Shown here: positions 1 through 9,520 of the stretch, in pieces
Numbering within the stretch: the first letter of the stretch is position 1
Layout of the letters: each line of letters starts with the position of its first letter
Position numbers and translations under genes: made by a program
Source: Clostridiales bacterium
Lineage (GTDB): Bacteria; Bacillota; Clostridia; Lachnospirales; Lachnospiraceae
Length of the DNA stretch: 64,000 nucleotides
NCBI GenBank assembly: GCA_023663185.1
Contig: JAMPHY010000003.1
Coordinates: forward strand, 124,001 to 188,000
Direction of reading: 5' to 3'
Notes under the pieces: generated by a model
What the model was told of the DNA's origin: nothing
Database searches by the model: none
The model's input: only the letters and a program-made list of their open reading frames with translations

Positions 1-915
1 CTTCATTCTGTCTGCCCAACTATTTTTACATACATATTTCAGTTCTTTGATATTATCATCATTTTTATCCTGTGCTTGTGCAATAATCTTCATCAATACT
101 TTCTGAACTTCCAACAATCTTTCCAACGGTAATGCGCTGGTGCCTTCCTCGTCGAACACCTCACAAAACAATGCCTGCTCTCTGTCATCCAAAACAAATC
201 CCTGCATTTTCAATGATTCCTTTTGTATCTCGGCAATTTTTTCTACCCGTTCTGCCCTGTGTTTCTCACGCGCTTTTAATGTTGTATTCGCACCATGTCT
301 TCTCCACTTTGAAAGCACCCTGTCAATGTTAGCAAGTTGTCCACATGCTGCACATTCTGTCCAAAATTTATAATCCTGCATCCCAAGAAATCCCTCGCGA
401 TAAAACAAATTATTTTTTTCTACAAATTCTCTTCTATACATAGAAGTTGCATTATGAATCCTATCCCTAAATAGCAACTCTGCCTTTATTCGCTTAGGAT
501 TGCAAATGACCTCACGTCTATATGATATAATTTTCCCACTCTCATCTATGCTTATGTCGCCCCCTCCAACCACATCTATGTCAGGATGGCTTTCCAGATA
601 ATCATATTCCAATTGCAACCTGTTTTTCATAGCGATATCGTCATCGTCCATAAGAGCAATATACTTACCTTTAGCATGACGGAGTCCTACATTGGTCGCA
701 TACGCAATTCCTCTATTGCAATCATTTTCTAACACTCTAATCCTTGAGTCGTGAAAAGCATGCACTATATCCATACTGCTATCTTCACCTTTATCATCAA
801 TAACCAACAGTTCAAAATCCTGAAGAGTCTGATTCAAAATGGATTTCACTGCTTCCCCCACATACTTTTCTGCACAATATACAGGCATTATTACACTGAT
901 ACCCTTTTCCGACAT
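1..915 (-). CDS. Family 2 glycosyltransferase, C-terminus cut by window edge
   Basis: The frame is open from an ATG at 915 to the left edge, giving at least 305 codons, so the protein end is missing. The N-terminus reads ISVIMPVYCAEKYV, then LLVIDD near residue 37, and a run of four Asp at residues 90-93 (YIALMDDDD), which is the nucleotide-sugar/metal site of GT-A family 2 transferases. It would transfer a sugar from a nucleotide-sugar donor in the cytoplasm. It opens an AT-rich minus-strand cluster of glycan-modifying genes. Donor and acceptor cannot be told. The family call is firm and the role in a surface or flagellar glycan is inference from neighbours. Confidence 0.85.
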   Translation of the reverse strand, partial: MSEKGISVIMPVYCAEKYVGEAVKSILNQTLQDFELLVIDDKGEDSSMDIVHAFHDSRIRVLENDCNRGIAYATNVGLRHAKGKYIALMDDDDIAMKNRLQLEYDYLESHPDIDVVGGGDISIDESGKIISYRREVICNPKRIKAELLFRDRIHNATSMYRREFVEKNNLFYREGFLGMQDYKFWTECAACGQLANIDRVLSKWRRHGANTTLKAREKHRAERVEKIAEIQKESLKMQGFVLDDREQALFCEVFDEEGTSALPLERLLEVQKVLMKIIAQAQDKNDDNIKELKYVCKNSWADRMK

Positions 916-1018
916 TTCTATTCGCCCCTTATATAATCCGTTAACCCAATAAAATTCAATTATCCATCAAAAAAATCTTTTTCGCGTATACCGATAATTA
1001 CATATCAATTTCAGCAAA

Positions 1019-2806
1019 CTACATATTAATACTATCTGTTTTGCACACTGTTATATTATTCTTAATTATCTTAAAATACTTCCATGTCAGTTCCTTATTT
1101 TGGATTATATTATCCGTCTCCGTCAATAATAATTCCATATAACCATCTGAATATATAATTAACTTATACCCATCATCAAAAATAAATCCTTCAAAAGCTA
1201 ATAGACATCTATCCTGTCCCATTTTTTTATATAAATAACGAAAATCCGGATTATACAATTCGTTTCTAGCAATCTTTATATAAGAATTTTGAGGCACATT
1301 ATATGCCTTTTTATTTAACAAACTCATTATTATATCATTTAAAGACATCAATGATATCAACGTCTTACATCTTCCATGTTCCATATCCGGAGAGTAAATA
1401 ATATATGGGATACGTATCCATTCTTCGTCATAAATAAGCTTCGATTTTTTTACTTCATCTATTCTACAGTTTTCATCAAGAATTAAGTTACCATGATCAG
1501 CATACACCAACATCCGACATCTCATCGCGCCAAAAATTGGAGAAACAACATCATCAAGATATCTGAGTGAATCGGAATGCTGCTTTTCATAGTTTGTTCT
1601 AAGTCTTTCTCCCTTCTGTGGCAGAAAATCAAACAACATTGCCGTACCCTCGCAAACCAATTTGCCATCTGTATATGGATTTGAAAAAGTATAATGACTT
1701 TCATACAACTCATGAATATAATAAAAACCATTTTTCTCATCTACTGCATCCAAAATAAAACTCCATATTTTTTCTGTAACAGTCTGACAAACTCCACTAT
1801 ATGTGATGTCTTCTCCATCAATATAATGCTCAGCATCTGTATAAAAATAAATATGACGTTCCTGTTTTTTTGCTTCCTGAATAAAAGAACATTCATCTTC
1901 AATAATATAATTTCTGGTATAATTAGCTGTTCTCATATCATCATTTCCACTATATACTGGTATTAAGCTTTCAAAAGTAGAAGTAGAAAACGAATACGCA
2001 TTATCAAACATAAAAGTCTTATCCCGAAAAATTTTTGCCAACTTTGGCATATTAGCTTCTTCTATATCCTGACGTCTCAAACCATCAAAACAAAACATAA
2101 CCACACTATTTTCATCTATCTTGGCGGCTGCTTCCTGTTCTTTTTTATATATCTTCTCCAAATCTATTACCAATTGTTTATATTTATACTCATGAAAAAT
2201 ATCCGCCTGCTCTCTTGCATAATTTATTGCACTTCTGAAATCCTTAATATTGATATATTTATTAATCAATGCAAAATACATCGATTCTAAATTATCTTCA
2301 TCGGTTCCAATAAAATTCTTTATTTCATTTTTCAATAAATTAATACGCTGATAATGTTGATAAGGATGATTATGATAATAATAGTCCGACTGAAGATAAA
2401 TGCCCTCTCTGTTAAATACATCATAAATATTCAGATATTTTATAGAAGAATGCTTTTTTTCCATGCTTTCAGCAATACTGTCCTTAAATTTATATGATGA
2501 AATAATCACTCCATCAATTTTATTATCCTCCATTTCCTCATCTTTTATAAACGCAAAACCACTTTCATCTGGTGAATCTGCATAATTATCAACAATGTAA
2601 TTTATTCCTTTTAACTCGAACGCAAAATCTGCCATAAGCATCTTGGTATGTCCGCCATTGCAATAGATTGCCACATTCCTACAAGACTTTATAAAATCAA
2701 CCAGAGAACTTTTTAAAATCTGATAAATCATTTTAGCATCACTAGGTCTTTCAAATTTATAAGTTTCAAATAATTTATCATACTGCTGTTCCAGCGTAGA
2801 TCTCAT
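1019..2806 (-). CDS. Sulfatase/alkaline-phosphatase-fold protein with N-terminal nucleotide-binding-like domain
   Basis: A 595-residue protein in two parts. Residues 1-150 look like a small Rossmann-type domain (NVAIYCNGGHTKMLMADF near 44-61) comparable to the N-terminal modules of the next genes. From residue 234 it resembles the sulfatase/phosphoethanolamine-transferase superfamily: VVMFCFDGLRR with the metal Asp at 241, a Ser/Thr cluster SFSTSTFES at 272-280 where the nucleophile would lie, and YADHGN with Asp437-His438. No signal peptide or membrane segment is visible, so it probably acts in the cytoplasm, unlike most sulfatases. It lies 21 bases after the TylF-like gene and is probably co-transcribed. 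It may be a hydrolase or group transferase on a glycan precursor; the substrate is unknown. Confidence 0.7.
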   Translation of the reverse strand: MRSTLEQQYDKLFETYKFERPSDAKMIYQILKSSLVDFIKSCRNVAIYCNGGHTKMLMADFAFELKGINYIVDNYADSPDESGFAFIKDEEMEDNKIDGVIISSYKFKDSIAESMEKKHSSIKYLNIYDVFNREGIYLQSDYYYHNHPYQHYQRINLLKNEIKNFIGTDEDNLESMYFALINKYINIKDFRSAINYAREQADIFHEYKYKQLVIDLEKIYKKEQEAAAKIDENSVVMFCFDGLRRQDIEEANMPKLAKIFRDKTFMFDNAYSFSTSTFESLIPVYSGNDDMRTANYTRNYIIEDECSFIQEAKKQERHIYFYTDAEHYIDGEDITYSGVCQTVTEKIWSFILDAVDEKNGFYYIHELYESHYTFSNPYTDGKLVCEGTAMLFDFLPQKGERLRTNYEKQHSDSLRYLDDVVSPIFGAMRCRMLVYADHGNLILDENCRIDEVKKSKLIYDEEWIRIPYIIYSPDMEHGRCKTLISLMSLNDIIMSLLNKKAYNVPQNSYIKIARNELYNPDFRYLYKKMGQDRCLLAFEGFIFDDGYKLIIYSDGYMELLLTETDNIIQNKELTWKYFKIIKNNITVCKTDSINM

Positions 2807-2827
2807 AGTCTATGTCTCCCCTGCTAA

Positions 2828-3727
2828 TTATATTTTTAACACCGCAATACTACAACCATCTCCAATAGGAGTCTTAGGCAAAATAAAGTTCATTTCCTTC
2901 TCAAAGTCTGCAACTGCCATCTTCACACCGGGTAACTCTGGATGGAAGTAGTCATGCAATAAAATTACACCGCCCGTCTCCATTTTATCCCAGAAGAATC
3001 TTAGACCATCTAACTGCGGTTGGTATAAATCCATATCTAAATTGACAAATGCAAATTTATCTTCTATATTACGAACACTTTCAGGAAATCTGCCCTGCAA
3101 TATTTTTACTTTTTCCGGATAAAGCATTCTTGTACTCACTGTATCAATCATTAATTCAGGAGTTTCTGCTTTAAAAGTAGAATATGTAAATGTGCCAGCT
3201 CTAAATGCATCAAATTTTTCTCTTTCATCCATGACTTCCTGATCCACAAAACCTTCAAAGGTATCACACAAATATAATGTTCTATCTTTCCAATATTTAT
3301 TAATAAACATTGCCGTTTCACCGTAATACACACCACATTCTGCTATGTTACCTTTAAGTTTGCACTCTCTTGTATAATCTGCAAAACATTTAATCCAATT
3401 TTTTCTGACTACATCAAATTCTAAAAAAGCATCCTGATACTCTGTACTCCTCTGCATAACCACAATTTTTTCATTCAAAATACCTAGTTCTATCAGTTGT
3501 GATTCCACAGCCCTAAATTGATTACCCTTTCTTATACAAATAAAAATTTTTTCAAAATCATATTCCTGTAATTGACATGGAGCAATTACTTTAATACCAT
3601 CTATTTGCCCCCCCCATTTTGTGTCATCATTATCGCACACAGCTATAATTGTCACTCCATAATACTTCTGTAATCCTCTCGCTAAAATTCTTCCATAATG
3701 TCCCGCTCCAAATACAACAGCTTTCAT
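2828..3727 (-). CDS. TylF/macrocin-O-methyltransferase family protein with N-terminal Rossmann module
   Basis: A 299-residue fusion. Residues 1-95 form a small Rossmann-like domain beginning MKAVVFGAGHYGR. Residues 105-299 are a class I SAM methyltransferase of the TylF type: AECGVYYGETA at 129-139 (SAM loop), LCDTFEGF near 153-160, FVNLDMDLYQP, and a late GGVILLHDYFHPE segment carrying the acidic metal ligands of this family. TylF-type enzymes O-methylate sugar hydroxyls. Its place among glycosyltransferases suggests that it methylates a sugar of the encoded glycan. The same domain order recurs in the gene at 6283-7326, so the module was probably duplicated inside the cluster. Confidence 0.82.
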   Translation of the reverse strand: MKAVVFGAGHYGRILARGLQKYYGVTIIAVCDNDDTKWGGQIDGIKVIAPCQLQEYDFEKIFICIRKGNQFRAVESQLIELGILNEKIVVMQRSTEYQDAFLEFDVVRKNWIKCFADYTRECKLKGNIAECGVYYGETAMFINKYWKDRTLYLCDTFEGFVDQEVMDEREKFDAFRAGTFTYSTFKAETPELMIDTVSTRMLYPEKVKILQGRFPESVRNIEDKFAFVNLDMDLYQPQLDGLRFFWDKMETGGVILLHDYFHPELPGVKMAVADFEKEMNFILPKTPIGDGCSIAVLKI

Positions 3728-3814
3728 ACTCTTTATATTCTCCTACCTTTCATAGTAATTTATTTACAAGCTTCTCTGATTTTCTCATACATGTATTCAC
3801 TTCTACACATGATT

Positions 3815-5410
3815 CTAAATTTCTTTCTCTATCTTCCTTGCAATCTTTCGATTCACCAAATCATTCAAATGAGATGGAACAGCACCGTATTCATATTCCT
3901 TATCTGTAAAATAAAGTTTGTCCATCGTGCAATCTACAACTTTGATTTGCGGAAAATTTTCTTCAATAAATTGATAGCAGTCCTCTAACATTTGATTTAT
4001 TCGTAATATTTCTTCTGCATTTTTAAATAAAACCTGACTATATATATCTCCCACCTTTGTACTAAGCATGTTTCTAACTACTACTACATTACATAATGGA
4101 AATTTTTCTTGCATACACTCCATAAATTTAAAAAAATTCTTTTTCCAAAGTTTCTCATACTCCTTACTATCTCTTTTAATAATTCTCGCCCCTGCAATAG
4201 AAATATCAGTCTCATCAAGCGCATCACTTTTTGTTATATAGCCTCCTGCCATCTGAATAATATCGAATCTTTCTTCAATAAAATCAATAAAAACATACTC
4301 AGGATTTATATCTTTAACAATATTCCAAAATGAAGATTCAATATCTCTTTGAACCATAATTTCACGATACCTATTTTTATGTATGCACTTTAATCCTTTG
4401 ACTGGATTCATAAGGCTAATTATACTAGAAAAATTAAATCTGCCATACGGATTATGCAACACATTCATATATCCGAGAATACGATTTAAATTATATCCGC
4501 CCAACGTTATATAGGAGAAATTTAATGTCCCCGGAAATTTTTCTTCTATATAAGCATAATACTTTTCAGTCAGTTGAAAAAATTCTTCTCTATCTCTGCG
4601 ATAAAATAAAGCTGCTGACAAATCAGACAATTTTCTCTTGACTATCTCCTGTAGTATTTGTTTATATTTATCATATAATCCACATATCTTAAAATTTTCC
4701 AGTAAGTTATCAAAAGCTAGCAACCCTACCGCTTTTTCATCTCCATTATTAATACGAGGCTGTTCCGAAAGAGACTTGGGTCGAAATCTCCGATAATAAT
4801 ATAATCCTTCATGTACATTTGCAATTCCACCACTCAATGCAATTAATAGCGGATACACTGCTCTAGCTTCACTATGACAATTCGGAAATGTAACTCCATA
4901 ATCCACAAAAAGAGTTTTCTTTATCATACATTTCCAAATTGCAGTAAACCCATACTTCATATGATCTTCTAACGAATATTCAAGTCCCATATTCCCAGAG
5001 CATATATGATATGTCTTTTCTCCGGTATGATTATCATACTTATACACGTCACATTCTGCCATATTAACTTTTCTCTCAATTATTGTTGTATATAATTTTT
5101 CAAGATATGTACAATCTACCCAATCATCTGAATCAATAAATACTAAGTATTCTCCTCTTGCGTTATTTATACCACAATTTCTTGCCAAAGATGGTCCTTC
5201 ATTTTCTTTTGTTATAATTCTTATTCTGCTGTCTTTCTCTGCCCACTCTTCACATTTTTTCTCAGAGCCATCTGTAGAACCATCATTTATCAATATTACT
5301 TCAAATTCAGAAAAGGTCTGACCTACCACAGATTCCATACATTGATCAATCCATTCATACACATTATATACTGGAATGATAATGCTAATTGGGATTATGT
5401 TTTTTCTCAT
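3815..5410 (-). CDS. Family 2 glycosyltransferase fused to a DUF6270-like domain
   Basis: A 531-residue protein. The N-terminal 230 residues are a GT-A family 2 transferase: ISIIIPVYNVYEWID, VILINDGSTDGS and the metal motif VFIDSDDWVD. The C-terminal ~180 residues (YVFIDFIEERFDII, then a stretch with a basic KRD segment and a late DKLYFTDKEYEYG segment) resemble DUF6270, an SGNH-hydrolase-like domain often attached to polysaccharide enzymes. That second assignment is from memory of the family pattern and is less certain. It could couple sugar transfer with acyl transfer or removal. The start follows the stop of the next gene by four bases, which indicates translational coupling. Confidence 0.78.
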   Translation of the reverse strand: MRKNIIPISIIIPVYNVYEWIDQCMESVVGQTFSEFEVILINDGSTDGSEKKCEEWAEKDSRIRIITKENEGPSLARNCGINNARGEYLVFIDSDDWVDCTYLEKLYTTIIERKVNMAECDVYKYDNHTGEKTYHICSGNMGLEYSLEDHMKYGFTAIWKCMIKKTLFVDYGVTFPNCHSEARAVYPLLIALSGGIANVHEGLYYYRRFRPKSLSEQPRINNGDEKAVGLLAFDNLLENFKICGLYDKYKQILQEIVKRKLSDLSAALFYRRDREEFFQLTEKYYAYIEEKFPGTLNFSYITLGGYNLNRILGYMNVLHNPYGRFNFSSIISLMNPVKGLKCIHKNRYREIMVQRDIESSFWNIVKDINPEYVFIDFIEERFDIIQMAGGYITKSDALDETDISIAGARIIKRDSKEYEKLWKKNFFKFMECMQEKFPLCNVVVVRNMLSTKVGDIYSQVLFKNAEEILRINQMLEDCYQFIEENFPQIKVVDCTMDKLYFTDKEYEYGAVPSHLNDLVNRKIARKIEKEI

Positions 5411-5414
5411 AACT

Positions 5415-6224
5415 TTATCCGCCTATAATGAACTTGTTTTTTTCATCTATTATTCTTATCTCTTCATAACTAAAACCACTATCTCTAAGGATTTCTTGCG
5501 TCAATACAGCTTTTTCTCCATGCAAATCATCCAAAGATATTGTGTCTGCATATATATTGCATTTAAGTTCTCTTTGCTTAAAATATCTGGCTATCACAAT
5601 GCGATGAAATCCATCAATTATCTGATATTGTGTATTAATTAATATTCTACTATTTTTATCAACTCCATGTTCTGTCCAATTACAAATTAATTTGCAAAAA
5701 TTTTCTAATCGTTTTTCTGCCGTTTTTCTTTCACAATGCAACGAATTCGCTCTTATATATATATCATACCCTATTTCACTTTTTCCAAAATATTGTTCCA
5801 ATGCCATATAACGCACTGCAAGAGCATACTCTTTCTTGTAATTTCTCATAATTCTATCTAAATCAACATATATACCTGTTTCTATCGGGCTTCCCATAAG
5901 CAATTCATGCATAAAAGGATAAATCCATATATATTTCCTGATCTCTCTTTGTATTAATATATGAATAATCTCATCCCTCAAACTCTCATGAACTGCAATA
6001 CAAACAATTACTTTGTTCAAATTAACAATTTCTTCAACAGTCAAAACAGGAATTCCTTCTATTTCATTTTTATTGTTTATATGAGTTGAAACAGCAAAGC
6101 ATGCAATATTATTTTTTAATCCATGTTCTTTTAATACACGAAAAAAAATCATTCCTACATGTCCAGTTCCATAAATTACAATATTATTTTGAGATAATTG
6201 TTCTAATAGCTCATTTATATTCAT
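5415..6224 (-). CDS. Rossmann-module protein with ParB/sulfiredoxin-like C-terminal motif
   Basis: The start chosen is the ATG at 6224 (MNINELLEQ) because an upstream start at 6329 would overlap the previous gene by 47 bases and adds a sequence unlike the domain; AGGA lies 13-15 bases upstream, a rather long spacing. The 269-residue product begins with a small Rossmann-type domain (NNIVIYGTGHVG) shared with neighbouring proteins. The C-terminal half contains NTQYQIIDGFHRIVIARYF, which resembles the DGxHR signature of ParB-like/sulfiredoxin-fold proteins that bind nucleotides. I do not recognise a characterised homologue. It may be a kinase-like or regulatory member of the glycan cluster. Confidence 0.6.
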   Translation of the reverse strand: MNINELLEQLSQNNIVIYGTGHVGMIFFRVLKEHGLKNNIACFAVSTHINNKNEIEGIPVLTVEEIVNLNKVIVCIAVHESLRDEIIHILIQREIRKYIWIYPFMHELLMGSPIETGIYVDLDRIMRNYKKEYALAVRYMALEQYFGKSEIGYDIYIRANSLHCERKTAEKRLENFCKLICNWTEHGVDKNSRILINTQYQIIDGFHRIVIARYFKQRELKCNIYADTISLDDLHGEKAVLTQEILRDSGFSYEEIRIIDEKNKFIIGG

Positions 6225-6282
6225 TTTTGTATAAAATCTTCCTACAAAATGCATCAACAACACATTAACAATAATTACATCA

Positions 6283-7326
6283 TTAAATATATTTACTGTC
6301 ACTCGTTTTAATAAACATCCCGTGTCCATTAATATTTCCTACGAATATTCCATCTTGTATGCTATTCCATATTTCTTCTATCATTACTGTAACTCCTTGT
6401 GTACATTCAAATCCATAATCATCAAAAACTACTATTCCGCCAATTTCCATCATTTTCCATACATAATTAAATACATCTTTTGCTGACTGATATGCATCAA
6501 CATCAATATGCACAAATCTGTATGTTTTTGTATCAAAAATTTCCGATACATCATCTGGAAAGATTCCCTTAAATATATGCACATTTTCCAGACTCAAATT
6601 ATCAATTAAATCTTTGACATATTCAAATGAAGTATCACTGTGTTCCCCGCCTTTATATAAATTATCCTTAGCACCAGTTTTTACAACACCCTCAAAGGTA
6701 TCACACAAAAAAACTTGTGCGTCTATTTGTGCATACCTTGCTGCGGCTGCAAGTAATGCTCCAGTTCCTCCTTTATATACTCCCACCTCAAGAATATCTC
6801 CTGACTTACACTTTTTAGACTGAATAAGCAACTGCCATAATTCATAGCATCTATACACGTCAACTAATGTACGATTTTTTATTATTTCATACATTCCTTT
6901 AAACTTTTTTTCTTTTCTCCATGGTGCATAGGTAGCAAATGCTACAATCAACTCATATGGATTATCTTCAGTTCCTTTTTCTAATTTATTATCGATTTTT
7001 TTAAATATTTCTACAATATTATCTTTCGAAAAATATTTCAACAAATTATGTAAAACCTCATCATATACATCTGGATTTGCACAAGTAAATAAAACCGTAT
7101 ATTCATTTCTATCCAATTCTTCACAAAATTCCAGATTTTTAATACTACTATTAAACGCAGATAATTTATTATCAATGACATAAGCTTCCCTAATCCCAAA
7201 ACTATCATTTAAAATCTGCTTTGCTATAACTCCGTATTCTCCATAAGGGTATACAATAAAATTATGCTTATTTAATTTTATCGCTTGTTCAATTGCACTC
7301 CGTATTTTTTGATAATCTGTTTTCAT
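6283..7326 (-). CDS. TylF-type methyltransferase with N-terminal Rossmann-like module
   Basis: A 347-residue protein with a strong ribosome site (TGGAGGATTACA before ATG at 7326). Residues 20-130 form a Rossmann-like module (FIVYPYGEYG, AYVIDNK). The rest is a TylF-family SAM methyltransferase: DILEVGVYKGGTGALL, LCDTFEGV, FVHIDVDAYQSA and GGIVVFDDYGFE with acidic metal ligands. It is a second TylF-type enzyme in this cluster, clearly diverged from the one at 2828-3727, so the two probably methylate different positions or sugars. Assignment to the family is firm and the substrate is unknown. Confidence 0.82.
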   Translation of the reverse strand: MKTDYQKIRSAIEQAIKLNKHNFIVYPYGEYGVIAKQILNDSFGIREAYVIDNKLSAFNSSIKNLEFCEELDRNEYTVLFTCANPDVYDEVLHNLLKYFSKDNIVEIFKKIDNKLEKGTEDNPYELIVAFATYAPWRKEKKFKGMYEIIKNRTLVDVYRCYELWQLLIQSKKCKSGDILEVGVYKGGTGALLAAAARYAQIDAQVFLCDTFEGVVKTGAKDNLYKGGEHSDTSFEYVKDLIDNLSLENVHIFKGIFPDDVSEIFDTKTYRFVHIDVDAYQSAKDVFNYVWKMMEIGGIVVFDDYGFECTQGVTVMIEEIWNSIQDGIFVGNINGHGMFIKTSDSKYI

Positions 7327-7407
7327 TGTAATCCTCCATATAAATTTAAAAAATAGACATATTATAAAAATGCTAAATTCTTACTATTTATTATACTATA
7401 TTTTTAA

Positions 7408-8457
7408 TTAAATCGCATATAACACTGTTTCTGCCTGTGCAACAGAATAATGTCTCAAGTACAGCCTATAATCAGGACGAATATCCATAATCAATTTGGG
7501 CAACTCCCATATATCGTTATCATTATGATAAATACTAATTGCTAATTTAGGTCGGCATCTTTTTATAGTTTTTTCCGCCCCCTTAATTGCTGCATACTCT
7601 GCACCTTCAATATCCATTTTTATGAATGTAATATTATCATTGATTAAATGATCCAAAGAATCTACAGGAATATATGTAGACTCTGGTTCATCTGCCAAAA
7701 TTTCTTCAGCAATATGTGATGTTCCATTTGAATTTTCAACAAAATTCAGTCTATATTTCTTATCCCAAAGTCCATAAGGAATAACCTCAAACTTTGCCTT
7801 TTCTGCTATGAGATTTCTTTCACATTGAATAATATTTTTTTCCTCTGGTTCAAATACATAAATCTTTTTATATCGATTTCTACACCATTGGATAAAAAGT
7901 TTTGACGTTTTACCATCGTATCCCCCCGCATCAACAAATACTTCCTCATCTGTACATGGCATATTGGGTAAATCAAAATATTGTCGTATACTCATATCAT
8001 CTATCATTTTACCAACATTTACAATTCTTTTCTCTGGAATTCCGTGTGATATTAGTTGTTCAAAAAGTTCGTTATAATATATCCTACTTCCTAAAAAGAT
8101 TATAGCGTGATTACCATATTTTTTCAAATATTCATCAAAAGATATTACTGGAAGCCCTTCTTTTTTCTCATATGGATACCTTGCTTTATTATCAACAAAA
8201 CAGTCAAATCCGTATTTACTATACTGTCTGGCAATACTTCGTCCCCAAAAACCAGCTCCAAAAATAACTTTTGAGGTATTAATTTGTTCAAGTTTATTAT
8301 AGAACTCCTTCCCCTCTATAGTTGTTTTTATAATATTCTCTATATATCCTTCATCACTTGTAAGGCTAAATAATAATCTGTTCCCAAAAATATATCTTGA
8401 TTCAGCATCTGCCAGTGCATTATATATTTTCATAATATCTGGTTTTATCGAATTCAT
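7408..8457 (-). CDS. FkbM-family methyltransferase with N-terminal Rossmann-like module
   Basis: A 349-residue protein. Residues 60-155 carry another copy of the small Rossmann-like module (KVIFGAGFWGRSIA, CFVDNKARYPY). The C-terminal 190 residues are an FkbM-type SAM methyltransferase: VFVDAGGYDGKTSKLF (SAM loop), YVFEPEEKN, IPVDSLDHLI, ITFIKMDIEGAEYAA and KLAISIYHNDNDIWELP. FkbM enzymes O-methylate polyketide or sugar hydroxyls and are common in capsule, O-antigen and flagellin glycan clusters. It lies between LicD and a TylF-type enzyme on the same strand, and is therefore likely to be a third glycan methyltransferase. Confidence 0.85.
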   Translation of the reverse strand: MNSIKPDIMKIYNALADAESRYIFGNRLLFSLTSDEGYIENIIKTTIEGKEFYNKLEQINTSKVIFGAGFWGRSIARQYSKYGFDCFVDNKARYPYEKKEGLPVISFDEYLKKYGNHAIIFLGSRIYYNELFEQLISHGIPEKRIVNVGKMIDDMSIRQYFDLPNMPCTDEEVFVDAGGYDGKTSKLFIQWCRNRYKKIYVFEPEEKNIIQCERNLIAEKAKFEVIPYGLWDKKYRLNFVENSNGTSHIAEEILADEPESTYIPVDSLDHLINDNITFIKMDIEGAEYAAIKGAEKTIKRCRPKLAISIYHNDNDIWELPKLIMDIRPDYRLYLRHYSVAQAETVLYAI

Positions 8458-8515
8458 ACTATTATCCTTATCCCCTACATTTTGTTATGATATCTTCATC
8501 AGATTTATTCACGCC

Positions 8516-9343
8516 TTATATATTACCACTGTTTATCATTACCTGTATTCTACTAACCGGATGCACCTTTCGCATTTCCGTCGGCGGTAATTCCATATAA
8601 TTTCCAAACTTAAAACTTAAATAACTGTCATAGTCCTTGATTCCCTGAAATATCTTTCCCTCAAATACGGTATCCTGACTGTTCTCATACCAGAAACGAT
8701 AGTAGCCATATTCATTATTCGGCGTAGGAAATAATAAAATCCTAACCATTCTTGTCTGCTTCTTATTCGCCCTAATTATCATCTTATGATAGTATGTCCG
8801 TACTTTGTTTTCCGGTATATTATCTAGCAGTTTATATATCTGACGCTTTAAAATATTCTTCTCAGCAATTTTCCCAACTTTTGACCATAATACTTTTCTT
8901 ACGCAGAAGCACTCGAAATTCTTTATACTTCGCATAAAATAATTATCCGGTACACTATCAAGCGGAAATATATCTATAAATATCCCCTGCTCATAAGGCA
9001 TATGTTCCTGATGCTCCCTAAGAAATAAAGTATTCTTTCTTCTGATTTTCCCATATCCCCATCGATATCCTCTGGTATTCCTATCATCTTGAAAATAAAA
9101 TCTCTTCGCATCAAGTTCTGTCTTGCATATATCCCTGAACTTTTCATATTCCGGTCTTAGCATCGCCACATCCGCATCATCATCCCACGGTATGTATCCG
9201 CCATGCCGCACTGCTCCGAGCAAAGTTCCGGCTATAATATTGTAATGAATATTATGCTTTTTACATATCCTATCTACTTCTATCAGCATTTCTAACTGTA
9301 TCATTTGTATTTGCCGAAGCGTTGCTGAATCAATATTAATCAT
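8516..9343 (-). CDS. LicD-family phosphotransferase
   Basis: A 275-residue protein with the full LicD pattern: a helical start, then HNIHYNIIAGTLLGAVRHGG and PWDDDADVAM, the acidic nucleotidyltransferase-fold metal site, followed by the FIDIFPLDSVPD segment. LicD proteins transfer phosphocholine, or another phospho-alcohol, from a CDP-activated donor to a cell-surface sugar. The gene upstream encodes a TagD-like cytidylyltransferase domain that could make such a CDP donor. A small RNA-like unit and a sigma-28-like promoter lie in the 209-base gap before it, so it may head its own transcript or be reached by read-through. Confidence 0.88.
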   Translation of the reverse strand: MINIDSATLRQIQMIQLEMLIEVDRICKKHNIHYNIIAGTLLGAVRHGGYIPWDDDADVAMLRPEYEKFRDICKTELDAKRFYFQDDRNTRGYRWGYGKIRRKNTLFLREHQEHMPYEQGIFIDIFPLDSVPDNYFMRSIKNFECFCVRKVLWSKVGKIAEKNILKRQIYKLLDNIPENKVRTYYHKMIIRANKKQTRMVRILLFPTPNNEYGYYRFWYENSQDTVFEGKIFQGIKDYDSYLSFKFGNYMELPPTEMRKVHPVSRIQVMINSGNI

Positions 9344-9424
9344 TTTTTACATTAACCTCTCTCAGCATCATTATATGACTGCAAACACTCTAAATATCTT
9401 TCAAACTTTTCTCCAAAAATATCT

Positions 9425-9514
9425 TAAAAAGCCATTGCATCAGGCAATGGCTCTATCAATCGTTAAATATTTCTGCCTCCATGCAACTATACACGCTCTT
9501 CTCCGTAGAACTAA
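9425..9514 (-). ncRNA. Candidate ~90-nt small RNA or attenuated leader (copy A)
   Basis: From the predicted start about seven bases after the -10 box to a perfect 9-bp terminator hairpin followed by five T. It aligns without any gap to the unit at 15664-15751 over the whole promoter-to-terminator length (about 122 bases). An internal block containing GCATGGAGGCAGAAATATT is identical in both and exposes a GGAGG. A short in-frame reading of this block has no ribosome site, so a peptide is unlikely. It lies in the leader region of licD, so an attenuator role is the main alternative. Confidence 0.5.
9427..9453 (-). terminator. Rho-independent terminator of copy A unit
   Basis: Minus-strand stem AGCCATTGC / GCAATGGCT, 9 of 9 paired, 5-base loop, followed by TTTTT. 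It lies upstream of licD, so it either ends the small RNA or attenuates licD transcription. Confidence 0.75.
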
Positions 9515-9520
9515 TATATA

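Noticed and set aside
9465-9490. Short peptide MEAEI... in the small-RNA units
   Set aside because: No ribosome site precedes the ATG in either copy and the peptides diverge after five residues.
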